DNA of 53,334 nucleotides from a virus. Positions within the stretch are counted from its first letter, which is position 1; each line of letters begins with the position of its first letter. The DNA is taken from IMG/VR virus record IMGVR_UViG_3300010399_000010, positions 1-53,334 of that record; one strand, 5' to 3'. The notes beneath the pieces are model-generated. The model saw nothing but the letters and a program-made list of their open reading frames with translations. It was not told the DNA's origin and did not search any database. The position numbers were made by a program, and so were the translations under genes. Below are positions 25,143-32,905 of the stretch, piece after piece.

Positions 25143-25921
25143 GGCGTCCCCCTTTTCGGCGTTCTGGTCCAGGGCGTCACCCCGCCCGGCACGCCCAGCG
25201 CGGCCGCCGTCGCGTACACGCTGGTTGAGGTCGCGTCCAGCCGGGCCTGGATCGCCTGAACGGTCGCCGTGCCGTTGGCGGTCGGTAGCGGCGTCGCGGT
25301 CGCGGGCGCGGCGGTGGGTTGCTCCGGCGCCACGATTGGGGCCGGCACTGCGGGTGGCGGGACGGGCGCGGGCGTGGGCGGGGGCGCCAGATCCGGGAGC
25401 CCCGCTGTCTGGGCCTCCGGCACATCAGCGGCCCGCACCCACAGGCGCCCACTCCCCGCGATGTCAAGCTGGACCCAGGAGGCGCCATACACCGCCGTTG
25501 CCGTGTAGGCCCGCCCGGCCTCGATCGCCCCGATCGGCTCCCCCGCTGGCGCGGAGAAGGCCACGAGCGCGCGGGGCAAGCGGGGCAGCCCGGCGGGGGT
25601 AGGCGTGGCGGGCAGAGCCGTGGGGACCGGCAAGGGCGTCGCGGCCGGCCGGACGGGCTGGACCGGGGCAGCCGTGGCGAGCAGGGCAACGAGGAGCGCG
25701 ACCAGGACCACACCAGCGGCGGCCAGGGCGAGTTGGCGGCGCGGGCGGGACGCGACGGGGGCGGGCGGCGTCTCCACCGCTGGCGCGGGCGTGGCACCAA
25801 CGGCAGCGAGCGAGTCGGAGAGCGCGGCGGCAAAAGCCGTGCCTTCCTCCTGATCAAAACCCGGCGCGCGGATGTGGCCAGCCCCGTTGCGATCGGCGTT
25901 CGTAGGAATCCAGGATGCCAT
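25139..25921 (-). CDS. Membrane-anchored protein with SH3b-like domain and Pro-rich linkers
   Basis: A 260-residue protein. The cytosolic N-terminus (1-62, Ala/Pro-rich) is followed by one TM helix (LALAAAGVVLVALLVALLATA), then a Pro/Thr linker, a short beta domain near residues 115-168 with SH3b character (GEPIGAIEAGRAYTATAVYG; WVQLDIAGSGRLWVRAADV), and a second long Pro/Ala/Thr linker. SH3b domains commonly bind cell wall. It is the second gene of the membrane cassette. The linkers again have the TPTPAG style of Chloroflexota. Confidence 0.8.
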   Translation of the reverse strand: MASWIPTNADRNGAGHIRAPGFDQEEGTAFAAALSDSLAAVGATPAPAVETPPAPVASRPRRQLALAAAGVVLVALLVALLATAAPVQPVRPAATPLPVPTALPATPTPAGLPRLPRALVAFSAPAGEPIGAIEAGRAYTATAVYGASWVQLDIAGSGRLWVRAADVPEAQTAGLPDLAPPPTPAPVPPPAVPAPIVAPEQPTAAPATATPLPTANGTATVQAIQARLDATSTSVYATAAALGVPGGVTPWTRTPKRGTP

Positions 25922-25923
25922 GA

Positions 25924-27174
25924 TTATGCCTCCTCACATTCTGTAAAGTAAAAGCTCCCCTTCGCGTCTTGTTCACGCCCAACCAATCCCGCCCCCTCCC
26001 ACGCCGCGATCCGATCACGTGCGGTGCGTTCCGGCTTGCCCAGAACGCCGGCTAATCTGCCCGCGCTCCACGTCCCCGGTAGTTGAGCGAGTGCCGCCTG
26101 ATACTCCGCCGCGTAGCGCGGCGCATCGCGGCGCATCGCGGCGCATCGCGGCGGGGGCGGTTCGGTGGCGACTGGTGGCGGGGTGGCGGGGATGACGGGG
26201 GCGGCGTCCTGATGCGATCTTTGCGAGTCGTTGTACAATCGCTCGCGCAATTCCCGCAACTCCTCCCGCAGTCCCGCCGCCTCTTCCTCCGACCGTCGCG
26301 CCCGCCGCATCAGCTGCTCGTCAGGCGTGACATAATCTGCCGCATCATCATCCGCAATATCCTCGACATAATCAAGGACCGGCTGGAGTTTGTCGACTCC
26401 GCTCGTCAAGAGGTTCGCGACCTGGCGGTAGCCCGCGATCAATTCCTGATCCGGCACGACCGCCAGATGCGCCTCCACGCCATACATATCCTTCCAGCTC
26501 GCCGCGATGCTGCGTAGCGCGTCCTGCTGGACCCGCGCGAAGCCTCCCAGGATGCCCGCTAGCTCGCGCCGCTGGCTGATCGTGAGGCTTGTCAGATCGG
26601 CATTGAGCAGCGTCACCGCGCGGGCGTAGGCGGCGTGCATGGCCGCCTCTTCCATCCGCATCGCCTGCTCGATCCGCCTGACATGCCGGGCCTGCTCGAT
26701 CTGCGCGATCCATTGCTCCGGCGTCACCACGGTCCAGGACAAGGCCGGCACGAACACGCCGGCAATCAGGCTGGTGATGGTCAGCCAGAGCGCCGATCCC
26801 GTGTCCTTGATATTTGACTGCACACCCCACCAGCCGAGTAGTATCTGCCCAGCATAGTAGGTCAGAAAGAAGGCCAGCCCAACGACCGCAATGTAGCCCG
26901 GTGTGGCAAACGCGGTCTTTTGCAGCAGCCGGCCGGCCGGGCTGCTGGGCAAGAGCATCGACCAGAACAGCGGCAGTACCAGGGCGTAGGCCACGACCAT
27001 CAAAAACGCTTGCAGCGCTTGCGGACTCCAGGGTGTGGCCGGCGCGAGCAGATCGACAAACAGCGAGAGCCAGAAGACCCCCGACCCAATCAGACAGAGC
27101 AGGGCAATCCAGCCCAAGGCCGATCGCCCGACCGTGGCGCGCCGTGCGCGCCCGACAGAGGACTCCGTTTCCAT
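25924..27174 (-). CDS. Membrane protein with coiled coil and C-terminal winged-helix domain
   Basis: A 416-residue protein. The N-terminal part has four TM segments (about 20-44, 54-72, 90-110 and 127-148). A long helical cytosolic region follows (155-310), with coiled coil EEEAAGLREELRELRERLY. The C-terminus (about 350-416) reads as a winged helix (WSAGRLAGVLGKPERTARDRIAAWEGAGLVGRE). So it could hold DNA at the membrane. A 10-bp tandem repeat (26121-26150) lies just before this last domain. First gene of the membrane cassette, with its own promoter upstream. Confidence 0.82.
   Translation of the reverse strand: METESSVGRARRATVGRSALGWIALLCLIGSGVFWLSLFVDLLAPATPWSPQALQAFLMVVAYALVLPLFWSMLLPSSPAGRLLQKTAFATPGYIAVVGLAFFLTYYAGQILLGWWGVQSNIKDTGSALWLTITSLIAGVFVPALSWTVVTPEQWIAQIEQARHVRRIEQAMRMEEAAMHAAYARAVTLLNADLTSLTISQRRELAGILGGFARVQQDALRSIAASWKDMYGVEAHLAVVPDQELIAGYRQVANLLTSGVDKLQPVLDYVEDIADDDAADYVTPDEQLMRRARRSEEEAAGLREELRELRERLYNDSQRSHQDAAPVIPATPPPVATEPPPPRCAAMRRDAPRYAAEYQAALAQLPGTWSAGRLAGVLGKPERTARDRIAAWEGAGLVGREQDAKGSFYFTECEEA
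26121..26150. repeat. Tandem 10-bp repeat in a coding region (three units)
   Basis: GCGCATCGCG is repeated three times exactly, with partial units on both sides. It lies in the membrane/winged-helix gene, encoding the Ala/Met/Arg stretch around AAMRRDAPR just before the winged-helix domain. Ten is not a multiple of three, so gain or loss of one unit would shift the frame and remove the DNA-binding domain. Confidence 0.85.
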
Positions 27175-27203
27175 GTCTAGCCTCCACTTCCTTGCGCGGG
27201 CGT

Positions 27204-27231
27204 GCTATACTCGCACTGCCCGCATTGTCAG
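27204..27231 (-). promoter_or_regulatory. Promoter of the membrane cassette
   Basis: On the minus strand, CTGACA (27231-27226), a 16-bp spacer and TATAGC (27209-27204), 30 bp before the start of the 416-residue membrane protein. This gives the cassette its own transcription apart from the replication operon upstream. Confidence 0.55.
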
Positions 27232-27256
27232 GATCAATGCTGGGCCGTTGCCCCCG

Positions 27257-27288
27257 GCGCTAGGACAAACGCGCGCGGGGGCGTTGTC
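27257..27288 (-). terminator. Weak terminator-like hairpin at the end of the replication operon
   Basis: On the minus strand, AACGC pairs with GCGTT around a C/G-rich loop and a short TTTGT follows. It stands just after the last gene of the replication operon (27290) and before the cassette promoter. The U tract is short, so the call is tentative. Confidence 0.4.
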
Positions 27289-27289
27289 G

Positions 27290-27484
27290 TTACTCTTCCT
27301 GTAGTTCCTCCGTCGTCGGCGCCGTCTCAACTCCGCTGTCCGATCGCCAGAGCCAGAGGCCGCTGTCAATCTCCTCGATCAGCACGCCGACTTGGCCACG
27401 CGCCGCAACGTCGCATGGCTCATCTGAGCCGGGAAAGGCGCTCTCGCTGATGCGGGCACGGTCGCCGGACCTCCATTCTTTCAC
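27290..27484 (-). CDS. Small acidic protein
   Basis: A 64-residue protein starting with GTG in a GTGA overlap with the J-domain gene. It reads like a small SH3-type barrel (GDRARISESAFPG, then RGQVGVLIEEIDSGLWLWRSD) and ends TTEELQEE; the 28918 gene ends with the related TIEQLQEE, which suggests a common short C-terminal element. Last gene of the long minus-strand operon. Function unknown. Confidence 0.72.
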   Translation of the reverse strand: MKEWRSGDRARISESAFPGSDEPCDVAARGQVGVLIEEIDSGLWLWRSDSGVETAPTTEELQEE

Positions 27485-28038
27485 TTGCTCTTCTCCTTCC
27501 TGATATAGTCGATCGCCTCATTGAGCGCCTGCTGTGTCCCCGTTGCGCCTGTCCGATCGGGATGAAAGAGCTTCGACAGTGCGCGATACGCGGCCTCAAT
27601 GACCTCGATCGGCGCATTGTTGCGCACGTGTAAGAGCGCATATGGTCCGACGCTCACACCCGGCGGCGTCCCGCTCGGCGCGCTGGCCTGGCCTGGCGCG
27701 GGCAGTGCCGGGAATTCCTGGCGGTAGACTGCCGCGATCTCTGCCGCAAACCCGCGCGCTTCATTCAGTCGTAGCGCCTCCAAAATGAGCCAAATGACCA
27801 GCAGATTATCGACCGCGCGGGCCTGGCGCTGCATGGCGATTTGATACGCCTTGCCACGCCGGGTGTAATGCAACACGACCTTTCGCTCGTCGGGCGTCTG
27901 GTTCTGCTTCGTGCTGCTGCGCGGTGCGAGGATAGCGTCGACTCGCCAGTGCGTGACGCCGCCCCAGCGGGCGAGCTGTTCCTCAATATCGTCGAGGATG
28001 CGCGCCCAGGTCTTTTTGGTGGTGACACTGTAGGGCAT
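27481..28038 (-). CDS. J-domain (DnaJ-like) protein
   Basis: A 185-residue protein. Residues 1-105 are a novel alpha-beta region (RRGKAYQIAMQRQ...). Residues 132-183 form a J-domain: PYALLHVRNNAPIEVIEAAYRAL followed by HPD at 159-161 and the NEAIDYIRKEK helix. J-domains stimulate Hsp70 (DnaK) ATPase; in lambda, host DnaJ/DnaK free the helicase at the origin. The gene lies downstream of prim-pol in the replication operon, so a role in recruiting host DnaK to phage replication is a reasonable inference. Confidence 0.88.
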   Translation of the reverse strand: MPYSVTTKKTWARILDDIEEQLARWGGVTHWRVDAILAPRSSTKQNQTPDERKVVLHYTRRGKAYQIAMQRQARAVDNLLVIWLILEALRLNEARGFAAEIAAVYRQEFPALPAPGQASAPSGTPPGVSVGPYALLHVRNNAPIEVIEAAYRALSKLFHPDRTGATGTQQALNEAIDYIRKEKSK

Positions 28039-28925
28039 TATTCATCCTCCCACGTCTCATCATCTCCGTCATCCTCCCGCGAGTCGTCATAGCTCGGCGG
28101 CGGGGGTGGCGCCGTCTCCACCGCCACGAGCAGCGCGCCGTAGCGATCGAGGTAGGCGTGGAGGTCCTTCAAATGCTCCCAACCGAACCAGTAATCATGC
28201 GGGCCTGCCACGTCGCGCGTATCGCGCACGGCCAGGCCGCTCCGGTGGAGCGAGGCCGCGTAGGTGCCCCAGTCCGCCACGAACTCTGGCGCCCAGAACC
28301 CACGGAACCGCGCGGCGTCCAGCAACCTAACCGCGGTATCCCGATCGAGCGTCGGGGTCGCGAGTATATCGCCTACGACCCATTCGTACTGGAATGGCGT
28401 GTAGTCGCTCCGATAACCCTGGCTCGGCGGCGCCACGCAGTAGCAGCCTTCGCCCTGCGTCTCACTCAGCACCAGCAGGTTGCTGCCCGTGCCCTGGCTG
28501 CTCAGAATCTCGTGCCCTGGCGGATTGGGCATCCGCAGATAAACGTGATGCCCCTTGCCGGTCTTCGCGATCGGCAAGTTCGCGGCGGCCCGCGCGAGCG
28601 CGCTGTCCAGGTGCTCAAGATCGCGGAGCCAGGCCGGCAGACAGGCCTGACATTCAAAGTCGATCATGACGAGGCCGCCGCTGACCTGACCGCCGACGAT
28701 GCCGATCCCGGCGTCACTGTCAGCGAACCAGGCGACCAGTTCCCGATCGGTCGGGAAGCGGCGGGTGTAGACGCGCCAGGGAGAGCGCTCGTCACTCGCT
28801 ATCCAAGGAAGTTGCGCCATTGGATCAAGCCGGGGATTGTACGGCAGTTTCCCGCCGCGCTCGATCGGGATGACCGAGAGGCCCGCCCGAACGTAGGCCC
28901 GCGCGATGTCAAGTAGCTCACTCAT
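28038..28925 (-). CDS. Prim-pol type primase (bifunctional primase/polymerase N-domain)
   Basis: A 295-residue protein; ATG 28925 follows AGGAGG. It opens LDIARAYVRAGLSVIPI, the usual start of the archaeo-eukaryotic-primase family in phages (PF09250). Catalytic candidates are Asp89 and Glu91 in LVMIDFE and the sugar/phosphate motif GKGHHVY (124-129). The rest of the fold (VGGQVSGGLV, SETQGEGCYCVAPPS) fits. No helicase domain is fused, so it would make primers with host or separately supplied helicase. The C-terminus is a Pro run and an acidic tail. Confidence 0.88.
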   Translation of the reverse strand: MSELLDIARAYVRAGLSVIPIERGGKLPYNPRLDPMAQLPWIASDERSPWRVYTRRFPTDRELVAWFADSDAGIGIVGGQVSGGLVMIDFECQACLPAWLRDLEHLDSALARAAANLPIAKTGKGHHVYLRMPNPPGHEILSSQGTGSNLLVLSETQGEGCYCVAPPSQGYRSDYTPFQYEWVVGDILATPTLDRDTAVRLLDAARFRGFWAPEFVADWGTYAASLHRSGLAVRDTRDVAGPHDYWFGWEHLKDLHAYLDRYGALLVAVETAPPPPPSYDDSREDDGDDETWEDE

Positions 28926-29136
28926 GGTTCGTTTCCTCCTGTAGCTGTTCAATCGTCGGGCGTGTCGCCCAACGCATCCGATCGTAATCCCGCGCTGCGA
29001 TCATCCGTGCGGCGCCTTCGGCCCAATGCGCGCTCGACCCCGGCACGATCAGATCGAGCGTGATAACATCCGGCTCGCCGTCATGCGGCGCGTAGGAGGC
29101 CAAGAGTGTCCCACGCACGCGGTAGAAGGTCGTCAC
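28918..29136 (-). CDS. Small hypothetical protein
   Basis: A 72-residue protein, its stop overlapping the prim-pol start. Beta-rich start (FYRVRGTLLASYAPHD; DVITLDLIVPG), then a helix AHWAEGAARMIAARDYDRM and the TIEQLQEE ending shared with the gene at 27290. Function unknown. Confidence 0.72.
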   Translation of the reverse strand: MTTFYRVRGTLLASYAPHDGEPDVITLDLIVPGSSAHWAEGAARMIAARDYDRMRWATRPTIEQLQEETNHE

Positions 29137-29594
29137 GTGCCCCTCGTTTTCACGGCGTCGTCGTAGGCAGCCAGCGCTTCCTCAAGCGGCTTACGATGTT
29201 CAAAGAGCGGCGCGCCGAGTGCTGCCCGCGCCGCCTGGACCACCACCCGCGCGGCCGCTCGTTCGGTCAGGAGCGTCTCCCGTTCGTGTGTCAGATCAAC
29301 CGCATGCATCCAAAGCGATTGGGCACGTTCGCGCAACCCCGCAACGTAGTCGTCCAGCTCACCGCCCGCCAGTGGCCGCCTGTCGTCCTTTTCGTCGAGC
29401 GCGCGCTGGAGAGTGCGAGTGTCCTCTTGCGCCATCCGTAGCCCAACCATCGTATTGATTGCCCGGTCCCGATAGATGTGGGCCGCCGCCCTCCATACCC
29501 GCGCCCAACTCCCTCCCACCTGATCGGGTGGAAGGCCACGCAACCGCACCAACACCCAGGCTCTAAAGCGACCGGGATGGGTTAACGCCCTCAT
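29133..29594 (-). CDS. Helical hypothetical protein, paralogue-like C-terminus
   Basis: A 153-residue, mostly helical and basic protein (RVWRAAAHIYRDRAINTMVGLRM; RERAQSLWMHAVDLTHERETLL). Its C-terminus PLEEALAAYDDAVKTRG resembles the C-terminus NIDQAMDDYDAAVKARE of the gene before it, suggesting a duplication. Starts in ATGA overlap with that gene. Role in replication unknown. Confidence 0.75.
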   Translation of the reverse strand: MRALTHPGRFRAWVLVRLRGLPPDQVGGSWARVWRAAAHIYRDRAINTMVGLRMAQEDTRTLQRALDEKDDRRPLAGGELDDYVAGLRERAQSLWMHAVDLTHERETLLTERAAARVVVQAARAALGAPLFEHRKPLEEALAAYDDAVKTRGT

Positions 29595-29998
29595 GCCTCC
29601 CTCGCTTTCACGGCGGCGTCGTAGTCATCCATTGCCTGATCGATGTTTCCCCGATCCCGCGAGCGCACTGCGACAACCACCGCCCGCGCGGCCTCCAGTT
29701 CAGCCAGCACGAGCCGCCCGCTGTCCGTCGCGAGCGCAACATCGATGTTGCGCAGAAGCTGGACGATCCAGCCGCCCGCCACGACCGCCTCACGCACCTT
29801 CTGAAGCGCCCCCCGGATCGCCAGCCGCTCGGCGTCCACCTCGGTCAGGCGCGCGGCGAGCAGCGCCAGGCCGTCCTGTTGCGCCTGGGCCTCTAGAAGC
29901 AGCTCCAGCACCTTCTCCGGCGCGATCTCCATGATGCGCCCGCCCGCCCGCGCGCTCTCCGCTTCCTCGTGGATCGCCCGTCGCGTTTCGTCGTTCAT
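29591..29998 (-). CDS. Helical hypothetical protein
   Basis: A 135-residue protein. ATG 29998 is chosen because GGAGG lies just upstream; an upstream in-frame extension has no ribosome site and overlaps another gene. It is a long helical protein (ILELLLEAQAQQDGLALLAARL-like) ending in the YDAAVKA motif shared with the next gene. Function unknown. Confidence 0.76.
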   Translation of the reverse strand: MNDETRRAIHEEAESARAGGRIMEIAPEKVLELLLEAQAQQDGLALLAARLTEVDAERLAIRGALQKVREAVVAGGWIVQLLRNIDVALATDSGRLVLAELEAARAVVVAVRSRDRGNIDQAMDDYDAAVKAREA

Positions 29999-30000
29999 CC

Positions 30001-30294
30001 TTACTGTCCTCCTTGCTTCCACCGCCGCTGAACCCGCTCCAAAAGCGACGGAAACGCATACGGCCAGAGTGGGCCGCCCGCTACTGCCATCGCGAGAATG
30101 ACCGCCCGGTTGATCGGGTCGGTCCCGGCAGTCAGTCCGCACGTGAAGCCGCCATTGCGAAAGACGAGCTGTTGCTCATCCTCCTGAACTTCCAGCCCCC
30201 ACCGGCGCGCCCGCCGGGCGATCTCCGGCAGTGACACAAAGACGGTATCAGCGAGGCGCTCGGTCAACGTCTCCACGAATACGTTGGCGCTCAC
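30001..30294 (-). CDS. Small hypothetical protein
   Basis: A 97-residue protein that starts with GTG in a GTGA overlap with the 471-residue gene. It has a helical N-terminus (VETLTERLADTVFVSLPEIARRARRWG), a short beta pair (QQLVFRNGGFTCGLTAG) and a hydrophobic middle (NRAVILAMAVAGG). No family is recognised. Confidence 0.74.
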   Translation of the reverse strand: MSANVFVETLTERLADTVFVSLPEIARRARRWGLEVQEDEQQLVFRNGGFTCGLTAGTDPINRAVILAMAVAGGPLWPYAFPSLLERVQRRWKQGGQ

Positions 30295-31706
30295 GCTGCC
30301 GCCTCCTTGATCTGTCGCTCCACCGCACTCAACCGATCCGCCAGCCGCGTATAGGTCGTGTCATCCAGGCCCGGCGCCAGGTCGTCGAGCAGTCGCCGCG
30401 CCGCCTGGATGTTCGCCGCACTCGCTGCCGCGCCAGCCGCCTCCAGCGCCGCGATCTGATCGAGGAGGTCAGGCGCGACAGATGGCGTGCGCGTGGGCGG
30501 GGACTCTACCGCGCCCGCGACCGCTTCGCGCAAGCCGAGCCAATCGAACGGGCCAGCGATCAGCTGCATGCCGATCGCGAGCCAGCAGTCGAGCGCGCGG
30601 GCCTGGTCGCGCAGTGGCGTGAGCGCGCTGAGGCTCTCGGCCAGTTGGCCAACCCTCAGCCAGTCGATCGCGCCCGCCGCCCGTGCTCTCGTCTCCCACA
30701 GCTCACACAGCCGCTCCAGCTCGTCCGCATCGCACCACGAAACACCATGCCCAGTCGGCGGCACGATGGGCAGCCGGCCGTCTGATCGCTGCTTCATATA
30801 GTTGATCGTCGCGCCGAGCCCTTCCGCGCGCTCACACACCGCCCGGAGCCGCGCCATGTCGGGATAGCTCGCGCGGGCTTCGTCTTCCTGCTGCTCCTGA
30901 AGCGCCTGGTCCCGATGCGCCAGGCAGCGCTGCTCTGCCCAGCCGGCGATGTTCTCCTTGCCGATCGATTCCTGATCGCACCCTTCGACCGCGCACATGC
31001 GCGGGGCGGTCGCTGCGCAAATGAGGCAGCGCCGGGCGGCCGTTGGCGGGGCCGGCTTGCCTTGGGTGGTCTTCTCGCACCGCGACTCCCAGTAGCCGCC
31101 GCTCTCCGCGCGTCGCCACTGATGCGACTCCAGCGCGTCGGGGTGGGTTTGACCCCAGGTCCAGGCGCCAGCAGTCGCGTCCATTTCCGCCACAGTGGCG
31201 GATTCCAGCCAGAAGGGCGGCGGCAACCCCGCCATAGGGTGTGGGTGCGGCACGCCGTTGATTGTCAGCGCGGGGGCGGGACTGTCCATTTCCGCCACTG
31301 TGGCGGATTTGCCAGTCCCCTTCGCCCGACTCACATCCGCCTTTGTGGGCGGCGTCTCCTGCTCCAAAAGCCGCTGCCGAACCTCTGGCGCGATACTCGG
31401 CTGGGCCAGTTCCCCGGCGACCGTCGCACCGATCCAGTCCGACCTGATCGCCTCAGCGAACTGCGGATCGGCCTCTGCGCGTGCGTGAATGTCGAGTAGG
31501 CGTTTCGCGGTCGACTCGCTCGTCCGGGTCGCCACAAGGAAGATCCCCCACTCGCCATGCTGCGCTTCCGCCCGCGCTTTCGCGAGCCAGGAGGCCGCCT
31601 CCAGAAGCGCGTCGCCGCTGCGCTTCTGCGCGGCAAGGTAGGACCGCGCGATGTCTTGGAGCGACCGGGAGAGGGTCGCGGGGGCTTCCAGAATGATAGC
31701 TGTCAT
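30291..31706 (-). CDS. DUF3102-like protein with zinc-binding centre
   Basis: A 471-residue protein. Residues 14-120 resemble DUF3102: long helices with AASWLAKARAEAQHGEWGIFL and TAKRLLDIHARAEADPQ. The middle (about 215-275) has CLICAATAPRMCAVEGC, a Cys-rich knuckle, then a HRDQALQEQQEDEA helix. The C-terminal half is helical. Two copies of the 17-bp palindrome lie inside the gene and encode ESATVAEMD-like octapeptides twice (near residues 134 and 168), so the reading frame has absorbed the repeats. DUF3102 proteins are often in phage replication or plasmid regions; function is not established. Confidence 0.78.
   Translation of the reverse strand: MTAIILEAPATLSRSLQDIARSYLAAQKRSGDALLEAASWLAKARAEAQHGEWGIFLVATRTSESTAKRLLDIHARAEADPQFAEAIRSDWIGATVAGELAQPSIAPEVRQRLLEQETPPTKADVSRAKGTGKSATVAEMDSPAPALTINGVPHPHPMAGLPPPFWLESATVAEMDATAGAWTWGQTHPDALESHQWRRAESGGYWESRCEKTTQGKPAPPTAARRCLICAATAPRMCAVEGCDQESIGKENIAGWAEQRCLAHRDQALQEQQEDEARASYPDMARLRAVCERAEGLGATINYMKQRSDGRLPIVPPTGHGVSWCDADELERLCELWETRARAAGAIDWLRVGQLAESLSALTPLRDQARALDCWLAIGMQLIAGPFDWLGLREAVAGAVESPPTRTPSVAPDLLDQIAALEAAGAAASAANIQAARRLLDDLAPGLDDTTYTRLADRLSAVERQIKEAAA
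31186..31202. repeat. Dispersed palindrome, copy 2
   Basis: TCCGCCACAGTGGCGGA within the DUF3102-like gene, preceded by CCATT as in copy 3. It is read in frame as part of an SATVAEMD segment. Confidence 0.8.
31291..31307. repeat. Dispersed palindrome, copy 3
   Basis: TCCGCCACTGTGGCGGA, 105 bp from copy 2 in the same gene and in the same frame, again encoding SATVAEMD. Its flanks CCATT and TTTG match those of other copies. Confidence 0.8.
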
Positions 31707-32905
31707 TGATCGTTCTCCAGTGCGAAATGTGATAAAAGTGGCTGGATTGTGCCGTCGTGGTAGGTTTGTGGGATCAACTCGGTCGCGTCTGGATCGGCAT
31801 CGCTCCAGCGTTGCGGGTAGGTGCGGAGCGCGATCAACTCCCGGATGCGTGCCTCTTCTTCAGCGTTGATCAGATCGATCGGTGGTTGCTCACATGCAGC
31901 CGCGCCGTTCACCTCGGCTTGGATTGCCAGGACCTGGCCCAAAGCCCACTCGCGCGCCGCCAGGGTGAGCGGACCTTTCCGCGATGGATTCGCGCTGTGC
32001 TGGCCGTCCTTGTTTCGCTCGCCGTTCTTTTGCTTGCGATGCTTAAACAGCCGCAACTCCTCGTAGAGTGGACGCAGGCGCTTGAGTGGCGCGAGATACG
32101 ACCAGTGCGGCAGCGAGATCACATGATCAAGTGCCGTGTCCCTGGTCGCGAGCGGACAGCCGATACAGCCGGTGCGGGCGTTCATCTCCAGTGCCTCATC
32201 GCCACCGTACACGTCCGCAACCATCGCCGTAGGCAATCCCCACTGCGGCGCGTAGAACGTCAGCAGATCCCATACGTGACAGACCCGCCAGTGCAGCAGC
32301 GGCGCGAGCGTGTCAGCCACCGCCGCCGGGGTCGCCTCTTGGAACCAACCTTGCCCACACTCCGCGCCATTCTTGCCGCACGAGAGCGCGATCCGCGCAT
32401 CCCTGACCGCGCTTTCCCCCAGGCGCACGCCCGTAAGCATGAGGATTTTTTCGCCCGCCCGCTCGCGCAGTGCCTTGAGCGCGGCAACCATCGGCTCAAC
32501 CTTGAGTTGCGGCGTACACCAGCGCAACGTATTGTTGTTCGGCGGCGGCACCCCGCGACCGAGCATATAGACAAAGTAGCGATCGTCAAGCGCTGGGAGG
32601 ACCACTTGTGTGCGGATGCCGCGCTGAGAGAGTGTACCGAGCATCTGCATGGCACCGAAATGGAGCGGCGGGATCTCCTGGCGGGTATCGGCGTAGAGGG
32701 CTGTGAGCGTCTCCGGTCGCGGGATTTGCCCGCTCTCGATCAGACGCACAACGATAGCGACCTCTGCTGTGCTGTCCTTGCCGCCGCTATAGGCCATGGC
32801 CCAGTGGCGATACTCCGAACCGTAGGACAGGAGACTCTGGCGCGTGAGATCGATCGAGTCCTCAAGCGTCATCCGCTGGTCGTCGAAGAAACCGATCGTC
32901 TTCAT
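31703..32905 (-). CDS. PAPS reductase / DndC-like PP-loop protein
   Basis: A 400-residue protein; ATG 32905 follows AGGAG. The PP-loop SGGKDS is at residues 40-45, followed by LTALYADTRQEIPPL. C130 lies in LRWCTPQLK, GVRLGESAVRD at 159-169, and paired Cys at CGKNGAEC (176-183) and CIGC (247-250) that could hold an iron-sulfur cluster. This is the PAPS reductase / DndC superfamily. In Dnd systems DndC activates DNA for sulfur insertion; in phages the exact reaction is unknown. It is coupled by overlap to a Mom-like acyltransferase and a methyltransferase gene, which points to DNA modification. Confidence 0.9.
   Translation of the reverse strand: MKTIGFFDDQRMTLEDSIDLTRQSLLSYGSEYRHWAMAYSGGKDSTAEVAIVVRLIESGQIPRPETLTALYADTRQEIPPLHFGAMQMLGTLSQRGIRTQVVLPALDDRYFVYMLGRGVPPPNNNTLRWCTPQLKVEPMVAALKALRERAGEKILMLTGVRLGESAVRDARIALSCGKNGAECGQGWFQEATPAAVADTLAPLLHWRVCHVWDLLTFYAPQWGLPTAMVADVYGGDEALEMNARTGCIGCPLATRDTALDHVISLPHWSYLAPLKRLRPLYEELRLFKHRKQKNGERNKDGQHSANPSRKGPLTLAAREWALGQVLAIQAEVNGAAACEQPPIDLINAEEEARIRELIALRTYPQRWSDADPDATELIPQTYHDGTIQPLLSHFALENDQ

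Noticed and set aside
26121-26150. CRISPR-like repeat
   Set aside because: The units are directly adjacent without spacers and lie in a coding frame; a simple tandem repeat.
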